From NCBI GenBank assembly GCA_012269805.1, contig JAAXJP010000500.1:1-8119 (forward strand): 8,119 nucleotides of DNA, in the 5' to 3' direction. Of this stretch, positions 1 to 6,020 are shown one piece after another. Below the pieces are notes generated by a model. That model had not been told where the DNA came from, made no database searches, and saw only the letters and a program-made list of their open reading frames with translations. The stretch's first letter is position 1. Every line of letters starts with the position of its first letter. A program made the translations under genes and the position numbers. The DNA comes from Rubrivirga sp. (GTDB taxonomy: Bacteria > Bacteroidota > Rhodothermia > Rhodothermales > Rubricoccaceae).

Positions 1-594
1 CTGCATCGCGTTGCCGAGGGCCCGCGCCGGCACGTCGAGGCGGGCCCGGTCGGCGGCGTCGCGGACCAGGAAGGGGAGCATCGCCGCGCCCACGGAGCCG
101 GCCACGAGGTCGGCGTAGGCGAGGAGGTCGGCGCGCGTCTCGACGGCGCGGCCCCGCAGGTCCCAGCGGGCGCCGTCCAGCAACTGGCGGAGCGGGAGCG
201 CCGGGAGGTCGTAGGCGGCGTGGACCTCGGCGAGCCGGCGCCACAGGAGCGCGTGCCGCCCGGCGGGCGGGCGGCCGGCGAGCGTCCGGTCGAGCGCGGC
301 CTCGAGGGCGTCGACCTCGGCGAGCGCGGCGGCGTCGCCGATCTCGGCGGCCCGCTCGTCGGCGAGCGAGTCGACGGTCCGGCAGTAGAGGTAGAGCGTG
401 GCGACGGGGAGCCGCTCGGGGCGGGGGAGGAGGCGCGTCGCGAGCGAGAACGTCCGGCTGTGGTGGCGGAAGGCGCGCCGGAGGTAGCGGTCCTCGTCGC
501 GCCGCGACGCGCCCTCGGGCGGCGCCTCGGGGGCCACGAAGCCCGTCCGGGTCGCGGGGCCGAGCGTCGGGAGCCGGGGCGTCGCGACCTCCAT
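1..594 (-). CDS. crtB: Phytoene synthase, N-terminal 198 residues (cut by window edge)
   Basis: This enzyme condenses two geranylgeranyl diphosphates to phytoene, the first committed step of C40 carotenoid synthesis; it acts in the cytosol or at the membrane surface. Translating the minus strand from ATG 594-592 gives the squalene/phytoene synthase signatures in order: HHSRTFSLATRLLP at residues 44-57, the first Asp-rich motif YCRTVDSLADE at 70-80 (D75 and D79 as the metal-binding pair), LDGARWDL at 139-146 (the family's L-x-E/D-G-x-x-x-D-L element) and VAGSVGAAMLPFLV at 164-177. The visible part ends with LGNAMQ, just where the family continues into its L-T-N-I-L-R-D second Asp-rich region, so roughly the C-terminal third lies outside the window. 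The start codon shares one base with the cruF stop (TGATG), implying translational coupling in one mRNA. Squalene synthase-like HpnC/HpnD is the alternative, but the neighbouring cruF favours phytoene synthase. Confidence 0.9.
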   Translation of the reverse strand, partial: MEVATPRLPTLGPATRTGFVAPEAPPEGASRRDEDRYLRRAFRHHSRTFSLATRLLPRPERLPVATLYLYCRTVDSLADERAAEIGDAAALAEVDALEAALDRTLAGRPPAGRHALLWRRLAEVHAAYDLPALPLRQLLDGARWDLRGRAVETRADLLAYADLVAGSVGAAMLPFLVRDAADRARLDVPARALGNAMQ

Positions 595-1415
595 CAGGCC
601 ACGGCGACGGGCCGGCGCGGGCTCGGCGCCCGCCAGCGGACGAGGCCGAGGGCGAGCGCGAGGGCCACGATCCCGATCACGCCGGCGCTCGGGAGGCCGT
701 AGAGCAGGCAGATCGCGATCGGGAACGCCACGTTGACGGCGTAGACGATGGGCGCCCACCGCGCGACGAACGCGCTCGGCGCCGGCGTCATCCCGCCCAG
801 CCCCTCGAACGCGAACGCGATCGCGACCGACGTCACGGCCCAGCCGACCCAGTTGACCCACGGCATCCCGTAGAACGGCCCGCCGCCGGGGTACTCCCAG
901 AACACGAACGTCCCGCCCCCCTGGTTCATCGCGGGGTCGAGCGAGACGTCCCACACGATCATGAACAGGGCCGTGCCGAGGGCCCGCGCCACCGTCCCGC
1001 CGCCGAGGCGCCCGGCGAGGTCGTAGCTCAACACGCCGAGGGCGTACCAGCTCGTCGGGATGAAGTACGGGACGTCGCCGAGGATCTTGGCCCCGAGCCG
1101 GTCGGTGTAGAAGTACTCGCCGAACGGGACGCCGAAGTTGGTCCCGAGCAGTTCCGACCCGGCGCCGAGGACGCTGGCCGCGACGAGGAAGCCGAGCGAG
1201 CGCCGGACGCCGAGGTCGTCCCAGTAGAGCGCGAGCGTGACGACCGGGAGGAGCGCCATGTACGTCCACGTCGGCGCGGCGACGAGCGACTCGTAGTACG
1301 GCAGGAAAAAGTCGCGGACGGGGCCGATGTAGAGCGACAGCGTGCCGAGGATCGCGAACGCGATGGTCGCGGCGAACAGGCCGAACGTGAAGCGGAAAAC
1401 GCGGCGCGAGGTCAT
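594..1415 (-). CDS. cruF: CruF-type carotenoid 1',2'-hydratase, integral membrane protein
   Basis: The 273-residue protein is a polytopic membrane protein of the CruF / bisanhydrobacterioruberin hydratase family, which adds water across the terminal psi-end double bond of gamma-carotene- or lycopene-like carotenoids to form the 1'-hydroxy group that may later be glycosylated. Hydrophobic segments are visible near residues 8-31, 50-66, 74-90, 120-136, 145-157, 186-204, 219-239 and 243-260. The family-diagnostic polar patches are GTNFGVPFGEYFYTDRLG (91-108), ILGDVPYFIPTSWY (111-124), WDVSLDPAMNQGGGTFVFWE (155-174) and YGMPWVNWVGW (182-192). The start at 1415 is chosen because family similarity begins there. 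The frame stays open to 1628, but that extension is Arg/Pro/Ser-rich, non-hydrophobic and overlaps the divergent gene. No clear Shine-Dalgarno precedes the ATG. The stop overlaps the crtB start by one base. In Salinibacter a CruF acts in salinixanthin synthesis, so a similar pigment is inferred here. Confidence 0.9.
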   Translation of the reverse strand: MTSRRVFRFTFGLFAATIAFAILGTLSLYIGPVRDFFLPYYESLVAAPTWTYMALLPVVTLALYWDDLGVRRSLGFLVAASVLGAGSELLGTNFGVPFGEYFYTDRLGAKILGDVPYFIPTSWYALGVLSYDLAGRLGGGTVARALGTALFMIVWDVSLDPAMNQGGGTFVFWEYPGGGPFYGMPWVNWVGWAVTSVAIAFAFEGLGGMTPAPSAFVARWAPIVYAVNVAFPIAICLLYGLPSAGVIGIVALALALGLVRWRAPSPRRPVAVA

Positions 1416-1480
1416 GCGCGGAACGCGGGGGGGCGGTGGGGAGGCGCGGACGGCGCTAAGATCGTCCCCGTTCCGCTCGT

Positions 1481-1488
1481 GAACCTCC
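1481..1488 (+). promoter_or_regulatory. Possible -7-like element upstream of the WbqC gene
   Basis: GAACCTCC lies 9 nt before the GTG start and resembles the start-proximal boxes seen before the RDD, GT2 and small-protein genes (consensus kAYCYTCC), although the third base is A rather than a pyrimidine and the downstream GGC is missing. There is no convincing upstream -33 TTG. It is a weak call, made only by analogy. Confidence 0.2.
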
Positions 1489-1497
1489 TGAGTCCCC

Positions 1498-2181
1498 GTG
1501 ACGGCCGTCCGCCCGCCTGAGTTCGCCCCCCGCCTCGAGTACGCCGCGCTGCTGCTCGCGGCCGACCGGTTCGTCCTGGCCGACACGTTCCCGTTCTCGC
1601 GCCAGGGCGGCCACAACCGGACGCGCATCCGGACGGGCCAGGGCCGCCAGTGGCTGACGGTCCCGCGCCGCCACGCCGGCCTCGGGCAGCCGCTCGCCGG
1701 GGTCGCGGTGGTCGACGACGGCTGGCGGCGGCGGCACGCCCACGCGCTCCGGGCGGCCTACGGGCTCGCGCCGTTCTACGAGCACGTCGCGCCCGAGTGG
1801 GACGCCGTCCTCGCCACGCCCGGCTCGCTCGCCGACGTCGCCGTGGCGTCGGTGCGGTTCGCGGCCCGCTGGCTGAAGGCGCCGGCCGAGCTCGTCCGGG
1901 CGTCGGATCTGCCGGGCGCGCCCGATTCCCTCGGGGCCGTGGCCGAGGCGGCCGGGGTCGAGACGCTCCTCACCCTGCCGGAGTCGGCGGAGAGTGACCG
2001 GCGGTCGGTACCGGACGCGGTGGACGTGCGCGTCCTCCGGTTCGAGGAGCGCGAGCGGCGGCAGACGCACGACGGCTTCGTGGCCGGCCTCGGGCTGTTG
2101 GACCTCGTCATGAACCACGGCCCGCGCTCGGGCGACGTGCTGCGGGAGAGCGTGGTCGGGATCAGGGCGGTGGGGGCCTGA
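1498..2181 (+). CDS. WbqC-like family protein
   Basis: The 227-residue soluble protein matches the WbqC-like family (Pfam 'WbqC-like protein family'), often found in polysaccharide or glycolipid gene neighbourhoods; its biochemical role is not firmly established, and amino-sugar acylation or transfer has been suggested. Recognisable elements are the N-terminal PRLEYAALLLAADRFVLADT (11-30, equivalent to the family's P-x-x-x-Y...aD.fv..D), HNRTRIRTGQGRQWLTVP (39-56, family nR..I....g..wLtvP), WRRRHAHALRAAYGLAPFYE (76-95) and GLLDLVMNHGP (199-209, family lDl.fN.G). It starts with GTG at 1498; an in-frame TGA at 1480-1482 means no longer version exists, and the family similarity begins immediately after this start. 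It is divergent from cruF (82 bp apart) and convergent with the RDD gene (24 bp apart), so it is probably a single-gene transcript. Length is normal for the family. Base composition is host-like. Confidence 0.85.
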   Translation: MTAVRPPEFAPRLEYAALLLAADRFVLADTFPFSRQGGHNRTRIRTGQGRQWLTVPRRHAGLGQPLAGVAVVDDGWRRRHAHALRAAYGLAPFYEHVAPEWDAVLATPGSLADVAVASVRFAARWLKAPAELVRASDLPGAPDSLGAVAEAAGVETLLTLPESAESDRRSVPDAVDVRVLRFEERERRQTHDGFVAGLGLLDLVMNHGPRSGDVLRESVVGIRAVGA

Positions 2182-2205
2182 CGGGCGTCCGACGCCGGCG
2201 TGGGT
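2182..2205. terminator. Convergent intergenic gap with a short GC hairpin
   Basis: The 24 bp between two convergent stop codons contain GGCGT (2184-2188) and ACGCC (2192-2196), a 5-bp stem with a CCG loop. The overlapping 10-mer ACGCCGGCGT (2192-2201) is self-complementary. There is no T-tract on either side, so this could at best be a weak bidirectional terminator; chance is possible in such GC-rich DNA. Confidence 0.25.
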
Positions 2206-2988
2206 TCAGCTCGCGCGCTCGGCCGCCTCGCTCGGGGACGTTGCCGCCGCGTCGCCCACCAGTCGGTCGAGGAGAAACACGTGGTCGCGGACGACGGCCT
2301 TCAGGAACGCCTCGGGCGGCATCGGCACGGGCTCCATGCCGAGCCGGCGCTCGACGGCGGCCTTCGCGCGGCGGGCCAGCGCGACCGCCCGGGCGTCGCG
2401 CGACGACAGCCGGAGGCGGACGAGCACGGCCCGGAGCGTGCGCACGTCGGCGTCGGTGAGCCGCTCGGCCTCGGGGAACTCGACGACGTGGCCCGCGGGC
2501 GCGCGGGGGTAGAGGACCTCCTCGAGCCGCACGCGCCGGCGGCGCCGGACGACCGTCGTGCCGGCCGCGAGGTCGCCGAGACGCTGGGACTTCGGGGTCA
2601 GCGCGACCGTGGCCACGGCCACGACGCCGCTCGACGCCGTGACGTCGATGAACCGGAGGAGCCACCGGAGGAGGTACTGCCCGAGCGTCGGCTGCGCGCC
2701 GTCGACGCGGGCGACCTGCGTCTTGAGGAGGAGCTTGCCGGGCGTCCGCCCGTCGAGAAAGACCTCGAACGCGAGGTGGTAGAGGAACGGCGGCAGGACG
2801 TAGACGACGATGACGACCGCCATCCCGGGGTTGATCTCGAGCGCGGAGAGCGTCACCGGCACCAGGATCCACCACGCGATCATGATCACGCCGTCGGCGA
2901 GCGTGGCGAGGATGCGCTGGCCGAGGCTCGCCGGCTCGAGCGCGAGCGGGACGTTCTGGGCCGTCCGGATGTCGAGCGAGAGGTCCAT
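2206..2988 (-). CDS. RDD-family membrane protein with long cytosolic C-terminal extension
   Basis: The 260-residue protein has an N-terminal RDD domain: the first conserved Arg and Asp occur in LGQRILATLADGVI (22-35; R25, D32) at the start of the first membrane segment (about 33-50), a second segment lies at about 57-77, followed by the typical FLDGRTPGKLLLKTQVARVD (77-96) and LRWLLRFIDV (107-116), a third hydrophobic stretch (118-131) and SQRLGDLAAGTTVV (134-147). Such domains are three-helix membrane units of largely unknown function, in some cases linked to ion or compatible-solute transport. Residues about 150-260 form a charged tail rich in Arg, Glu and Ala, probably helical and cytosolic, that I do not recognise. 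The ATG is preceded at only 3 nt by TATCCTCC, so the transcript may be leaderless. It follows the membrane GT gene on the same strand after 76 bp containing a strong hairpin, so it may be transcribed separately. Confidence 0.85.
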   Translation of the reverse strand: MDLSLDIRTAQNVPLALEPASLGQRILATLADGVIMIAWWILVPVTLSALEINPGMAVVIVVYVLPPFLYHLAFEVFLDGRTPGKLLLKTQVARVDGAQPTLGQYLLRWLLRFIDVTASSGVVAVATVALTPKSQRLGDLAAGTTVVRRRRRVRLEEVLYPRAPAGHVVEFPEAERLTDADVRTLRAVLVRLRLSSRDARAVALARRAKAAVERRLGMEPVPMPPEAFLKAVVRDHVFLLDRLVGDAAATSPSEAAERAS

Positions 2989-2999
2989 GCCGGAGGATA
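2989..2999 (-). promoter_or_regulatory. Start-adjacent -7-like box of the RDD gene
   Basis: Reading the minus strand, TATCCTCCGGC runs directly into the ATG at 2988. The same 11-nt pattern, (T/G)A(T/C)C(T/C)TCCGGC, occurs before the GT2 gene and the small gene at 5597. It loosely resembles the Bacteroidota -7 box TAnnTTTG. Its position implies transcription starting at or very near the start codon. No -33 TTG is evident. Confidence 0.4.
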
Positions 3000-3012
3000 C
3001 CGCCGGCCCCGG

Positions 3013-3038
3013 CCGCCTCGGCGGGGCGCCCGAGGCGG
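3013..3038 (-). terminator. 9-bp GC hairpin between the membrane-GT stop and the RDD start
   Basis: CCGCCTCGG (3013-3021) and CCGAGGCGG (3030-3038) are perfect complements separated by an 8-nt loop. On the minus strand this hairpin lies 26 nt after the stop of the 550-aa membrane protein and about 24 nt before the RDD start. There is no U-tract, so it may be a terminator of the GC-rich type, a processing site or a polarity element that separates the two transcripts. Confidence 0.4.
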
Positions 3039-3064
3039 ACGCCCTCCGCCTCCTGCCCCCCGAC

Positions 3065-4717
3065 TCACCGGCGGAGTCGGTACACCGCCCAGCGGTCCGT
3101 GGCGAACGCCGGATCGCCCGCGGGCGGCGTGGGGGTAGCGGACCGGTCGACGAGGGCGTAGTCGGCGTCGAAGGTGTCGGCGAGGGCGGCCCACTCGGCG
3201 GGCGTGTGGGCGGCGTAGGCCGAGTCGAGGGAGGCGCGCCAGGCCGTGACCGCGTCGAGGCCGCCGCGCCGGTCGGGCAGGTCGGTGGGGGCGACGGTGA
3301 GGATCCGCGCGAGCCACCGGTGCATGGCGGCGTCGCGGAACGTCGTCGGCTTGAAGTTGACGGCGGCGGCCCGGCGGGCGTGGACGCGGAACGTCGTCGT
3401 GGAGGGCGGGACGAGGACGACGGCGTCGCGCGGGGTGTGCGCGGCGATCCAGCGCTCGGCGCGGTAGACGTCGGCCTCGCGGTGGGCGCGCGGCCCCCAG
3501 AGGTCGCCGGGCCGGCCGACGTCGGCGATCGTGAAGTGGGCCGTTATTGCAACACACAAGAGCGAAGCGGGCCACCCGAGGCGAGGCCGGTCGAACAGGC
3601 CCTCCGCCCACGCTCGCCAGCGCGCGGGGAGGAGGGCGGCGGCCGCGCCCGCGGCCCACGCGAGCAGGATCAGCTTGGCGACCAGCGTCAGCCGGAAAAA
3701 CTGCATCTTGGCCACCGTCAGGCTCTCGGCGCCCTCCGTCCCGATCACGTAGGCCACCACGAGCGCGGCGATCACGATCAGCGTCCGCACCGCGGACCGG
3801 AGGTGCTGGGGGCGGAGGGTCGCGTCTCCGCTCGCCTCGGGCGCGTCCCGGACCCGGCCGGCCCGCTTGCGAAGCACGCCGAGGCCGGCCAGGCCGGCGG
3901 CGATCAGGACCGCGAACCGGACGAGGGTGCCAGCGGGCTGGGCCGACCACAGGTAGTGGTGTGCCTGCCGCAGCCACGCGGTCACGAAAAACGTCGAGAG
4001 GCCGTCGTCGGGGACGGGCTCGGCGCCGACCTGGGTGAGGAGCGTCGGGACGAGGATCGGGGAGGCGACGGCGAACACGACGGCGCCGAACGCGACGGCC
4101 CGGCGGAGCGCGCCGAGAACGTCGCCGTCGGCCATCCGCCAGAGGGCGACGAGGCCGAGGAGGAGGCCGAGCTGGAGGCCCATGAGGGGCTGGATCCACG
4201 ACGTGACGCCGAGGAGGACGGCGGCGTGCGTCCAGCGGTCCTCGAAAAAGACGGCGACGGCCCAGAGCGCGGGCGCCCACGCGATCGACTCGGGGGCGTA
4301 GGTGGCCGACCACAGCGCGTTGCTCCCGGGCGTCCAGTACAGCGTGCCGATGGCGGCGAGGACCGCGAGCGTCGCGGCGGCGCGGCTGGGGACGAGCGCC
4401 GTCGCCAGCCGGAACGCGGCGGCGCAGACGGCGGCCCACGCGAGGACGCTAAAGCAAAACACGGCGACCGGCGGCGGCACCACGAGGCTCGCCGCCCGGA
4501 GCGTCCACAGCCACACGAAGCGGACGCTGAACGCCTCCTCCTCGGCCAGGAGGTACGGGTCGGTCGGGTAGAGCGACGGGTCGACGAGGCGGAGCAGCTG
4601 CGGGATCAGCTCCTCGTGGTCGCCGGTCCCGTAGCCGTAGCCGACGCGCCAGTAGACGACGGCCGTCAGTCCCGCGACGACGAACCCGGCGGGCCCGAGG
4701 CGGCGGAGCGGGGTCAT
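3065..4717 (-). CDS. Multispanning membrane protein with GT-C-like organisation
   Basis: The 550-residue protein has many hydrophobic segments (near residues 8-24, 67-80, 83-102, 114-128, 145-157, 164-193, 204-228, 264-281, 310-326, 344-363 and 382-398), then a polar C-terminal domain (about 400-550). The first loop holds an acidic motif, TGDHEELIPQLLRLVDPSLY (31-50), placed as catalytic Asp/Glu residues are in GT-C enzymes that use polyprenol-phosphate sugars. The C-terminal domain carries VLVPPSTTTFRVHARRAAAV (434-453) and NFKPTTFRDAAMHRWLARI (454-472), which I recall from uncharacterised bacterial membrane proteins (DUF6798-like); that assignment is from memory. The start at 4717 overlaps the GT2 stop by 4 bp (ATGA), so the two are co-translated and likely work together: GT2 charging a lipid carrier and this protein transferring or handling the sugar. 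This is inference. A brief AT-richer patch (about 3540-3565) lies within an otherwise host-like gene. Confidence 0.75.
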   Translation of the reverse strand: MTPLRRLGPAGFVVAGLTAVVYWRVGYGYGTGDHEELIPQLLRLVDPSLYPTDPYLLAEEEAFSVRFVWLWTLRAASLVVPPPVAVFCFSVLAWAAVCAAAFRLATALVPSRAAATLAVLAAIGTLYWTPGSNALWSATYAPESIAWAPALWAVAVFFEDRWTHAAVLLGVTSWIQPLMGLQLGLLLGLVALWRMADGDVLGALRRAVAFGAVVFAVASPILVPTLLTQVGAEPVPDDGLSTFFVTAWLRQAHHYLWSAQPAGTLVRFAVLIAAGLAGLGVLRKRAGRVRDAPEASGDATLRPQHLRSAVRTLIVIAALVVAYVIGTEGAESLTVAKMQFFRLTLVAKLILLAWAAGAAAALLPARWRAWAEGLFDRPRLGWPASLLCVAITAHFTIADVGRPGDLWGPRAHREADVYRAERWIAAHTPRDAVVLVPPSTTTFRVHARRAAAVNFKPTTFRDAAMHRWLARILTVAPTDLPDRRGGLDAVTAWRASLDSAYAAHTPAEWAALADTFDADYALVDRSATPTPPAGDPAFATDRWAVYRLRR

Positions 4718-5454
4718 GCCGGCGTCTCGCGCGGGATCCGGGCCGGGCGCCGCGGCCGGAGCCGGCCCAGCCGGAACAGCACGAGGTCGCGGAGGATGCC
4801 GGCCACCGACGCCGGCTCGGCCATCGTGGACGTGCCCCGGACGCGCGGCGTGAACGTGACGCCGACCCGCTCGATCGTCAGCCCCTGGCGGTGGGCCCAC
4901 GCCATCAGCTCGGCGTCGATAAAGCCGCCGTCGCTCTGGAGCGCCGCCCGCTCGAACGTCGCCCGGCGCATGAGCTTGAGCGCGAACCCGACGTCGTCGA
5001 GCGGGACGCCGAGGAGGGCGCGGACGAGGGCGTTGTAGCCGCCCGAGAGAACGCGCCGCCGGAGCGAGTACTGCTCGCGGTTCGTGCGGATGCCGGCCAC
5101 GAGGTCGGCGTCGGTCTCGACGAGGCGGGCGTGGGCGCGCGCCAGCGCCTCCATGTCGAACGGGAGGTCGGCGTCGGTCCACCCGACGACGGGCGAGCGG
5201 GCGGCGGCGACGCCGCTCCGGAGGGCCACGCCCTTCCCCCGGTTCTCGGCGTGGTGGACGACGCGGACGTGGGGGTCGGCCGCGGCGATCCGGTCGGCCA
5301 GGGGCCCGGTCCCGTCGGTCGAGCCGTCGTCGACGATGAGGAGCTCCCAGCCGGGGTCGATGGCCGCGAGCGGCCCGCGGGCCTGGGCGACGGCGTCCTC
5401 GAGGTTCTCGACCTCGTTGAAGGCGGGGAGGACGAGGGAGACGGCGGGCGGCAT
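4714..5454 (-). CDS. GT2 glycosyltransferase, dolichol/polyprenyl-phosphate sugar synthase type
   Basis: The 246-residue protein is a family 2 GT-A glycosyltransferase of the DPM1-like branch, which moves a sugar from a nucleotide donor to polyprenyl phosphate on the cytosolic face of the membrane. Motifs in order: LVLPAFNEVENL (7-18), LLIVDDGSTDGTG (38-50), NRGKGVALRSGVAAA (71-85), the metal-binding DAD in GWTDADLPFD (91-100; D94, D96), DVGFALKLMRRATFE (154-168) and FIDAELMAWAHRQGLTIERV (178-197). A basic C-terminus (about 229-243) could bind the membrane surface; there are no clear transmembrane helices. The start at 5454 lies just before the first motif. The frame is open to 5637, but that extension is Arg-rich and unlike the family. 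The stop overlaps the next gene by 4 bp. CruG, the carotenoid glycosyltransferase that accompanies CruF, is an alternative, but the DPM1-like motifs and coupling to a GT-C-like protein make lipid-linked sugar synthesis more likely. Confidence 0.85.
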   Translation of the reverse strand: MPPAVSLVLPAFNEVENLEDAVAQARGPLAAIDPGWELLIVDDGSTDGTGPLADRIAAADPHVRVVHHAENRGKGVALRSGVAAARSPVVGWTDADLPFDMEALARAHARLVETDADLVAGIRTNREQYSLRRRVLSGGYNALVRALLGVPLDDVGFALKLMRRATFERAALQSDGGFIDAELMAWAHRQGLTIERVGVTFTPRVRGTSTMAEPASVAGILRDLVLFRLGRLRPRRPARIPRETPA

Positions 5455-5465
5455 GCCGGAAGATC
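5455..5465 (-). promoter_or_regulatory. Start-adjacent -7-like box of the GT2-membrane protein operon
   Basis: On the minus strand GATCTTCCGGC runs directly into the ATG at 5454, the same arrangement as before the RDD gene. A TTGACC occurs at 5493-5488, 22 nt upstream of the box; this is longer than the usual 17-bp spacing and also longer than typical Bacteroidota -33/-7 spacing, so it may be incidental. A leaderless or near-leaderless mRNA is inferred. Confidence 0.4.
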
Positions 5466-5566
5466 CGACGGGGCGGGGCCGGGCGCCGGTCAAGACCGCG
5501 CGACTCCGCCCGGCGCGGCGCCGAGGCGGGCGGCCTCGGTGGGCGCGTGGGGGACGTCGGGGCCTG

Positions 5567-5577
5567 TACCTTCCGGC
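5567..5577 (+). promoter_or_regulatory. -7-like box upstream of the small gene at 5597
   Basis: TACCTTCCGGC on the plus strand fits the same pattern as the minus-strand box at 5465-5455, giving a divergent promoter pair in the 142-bp gap. Here the ATG is 19 nt downstream, which leaves room for a ribosome-binding site: GAGG at 5588-5591, 5 nt before the ATG. Confidence 0.45.
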
Positions 5578-5596
5578 GTTCGCCCCTGAGGTTCCC

Positions 5597-5977
5597 ATGC
5601 GCGTCGAGCAGACCCTCCGCCCCGGCCAGCGCGGCACGCGCCGGTTCGTGGACCGCTACGGTGACCGCCTCGTGTGCGTCCGCTACCGCGCCGACACGGA
5701 GCGCCAGCGGCGCGTGACGACGGTCGAACTGGTGGTGGACGATCGCGCGTGGCGGCCCCGGCCGGACACGGTGGTCGGGGTCCGCGTTGTGTGGGGCGAG
5801 GCGGACGTGGCGCGGCGCGTCAAGCGGGCCGGCGGGACGTGGGACGGGCAGCGGAAAGTGTGGCGCCTGCGGGCTGGCGCCGTCCGCCGGCTGGGGTTGC
5901 TGGAGCGGATGGTCCGGCTGGAGGGTCACCAGATCCAGAGACAGTCACTAGATTTGGTGACGGGTCACCAGATGTAG
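5597..5977 (+). CDS. Small conserved-looking protein of unknown function
   Basis: The 126-residue protein is not one I can name. Its N-terminal part, MRVEQTLRPGQRGTRRFVD followed by RYGDRLVCVRYRAD (20-33), and its C-terminal core, with VVWGEADVARRVKRAGGTWD (64-83) and RKVWRLRAGAVRRLGL (86-101), resemble small hypothetical proteins I have seen in many GC-rich bacteria. It is soluble, strongly basic and has no signal peptide. GAGG 5 nt upstream supports the ATG at 5597; in-frame codons upstream are Arg-rich shadow sequence. The last 18 residues (EGHQIQ...VTGHQM) are encoded by the repeat cluster at 5923-5980 rather than by host-like codons, and the two GHQ occurrences come from a direct 12-bp repeat 39 bp apart. 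The original C-terminus may therefore have lain near residue 108 and been altered when the downstream segment arrived. Translation is plausible because composition is host-like and promoter and RBS are present. Confidence 0.7.
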   Translation: MRVEQTLRPGQRGTRRFVDRYGDRLVCVRYRADTERQRRVTTVELVVDDRAWRPRPDTVVGVRVVWGEADVARRVKRAGGTWDGQRKVWRLRAGAVRRLGLLERMVRLEGHQIQRQSLDLVTGHQM

Positions 5978-5980
5978 TGA
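5923..5980. repeat. Cluster of TCACYAGAT repeats with a 17-bp-arm inverted repeat
   Basis: TCACCAGAT (5926-5934), TCACTAGAT (5945-5953) and TCACCAGAT (5965-5973) lie 19 and 20 bp apart, close to two helical turns. The longer 12-mer GGGTCACCAGAT is repeated exactly at 5923-5934 and 5962-5973. The arms 5945-5961 and 5964-5980 are inverted copies with one mismatch and one G-T pair across a 2-nt spacer, and contain the stop codon of the small gene. Possible roles are a transcription terminator (the run after it is TTCCCCC, not a T-tract), an operator array or a recombination or insertion site. It sits where base composition changes. Confidence 0.75.
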
Positions 5981-6000
5981 TTCCCCCATCTGCATAATCA

Positions 6001-6015
6001 CGGGTTCTACGGCAC
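6001..6015. repeat. 15-bp inverted-repeat arm 5 nt before the T9SS-protein start
   Basis: CGGGTTCTACGGCAC here is the exact reverse complement of 6987-7001, which lies 9 nt beyond the stop of the gene in between. Together with CCATCTGC at 5986-5993 it matches the 3' arm of the palindrome at 6985-7127 (CCATCTGC at 7083-7090 and GTTCTGCGGC at 7114-7123), so it appears to be the 3' half of a related element whose 5' half is not recognisable. Confidence 0.8.
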
Positions 6016-6020
6016 TCAAC

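Noticed and set aside
1416..1628. N-terminal extension of cruF to 1628
   Set aside because: It overlaps the divergent WbqC gene, is non-hydrophobic and low-complexity, and the family similarity starts at the ATG at 1415.
2810..5038. A 742-codon open frame on the plus strand, antisense to the membrane-protein and GT2 genes
   Set aside because: Long antisense frames are expected at about 75% GC. The translation is Arg/Gly/Glu-rich with no domain, while the opposite strand encodes clear motifs.
4718..5929. The reading frame of the 550-aa membrane protein stays open upstream to 5929
   Set aside because: The extension is Arg/Pro-rich, runs through the GT2 gene in another frame and is antisense to the small gene; the ATGA overlap at 4717 gives the natural start.
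5923..5980. CRISPR-like short repeats
   Set aside because: Units are only 9-12 bp with about 10-bp gaps and partly inverted; there are no uniform spacers and no cas genes.
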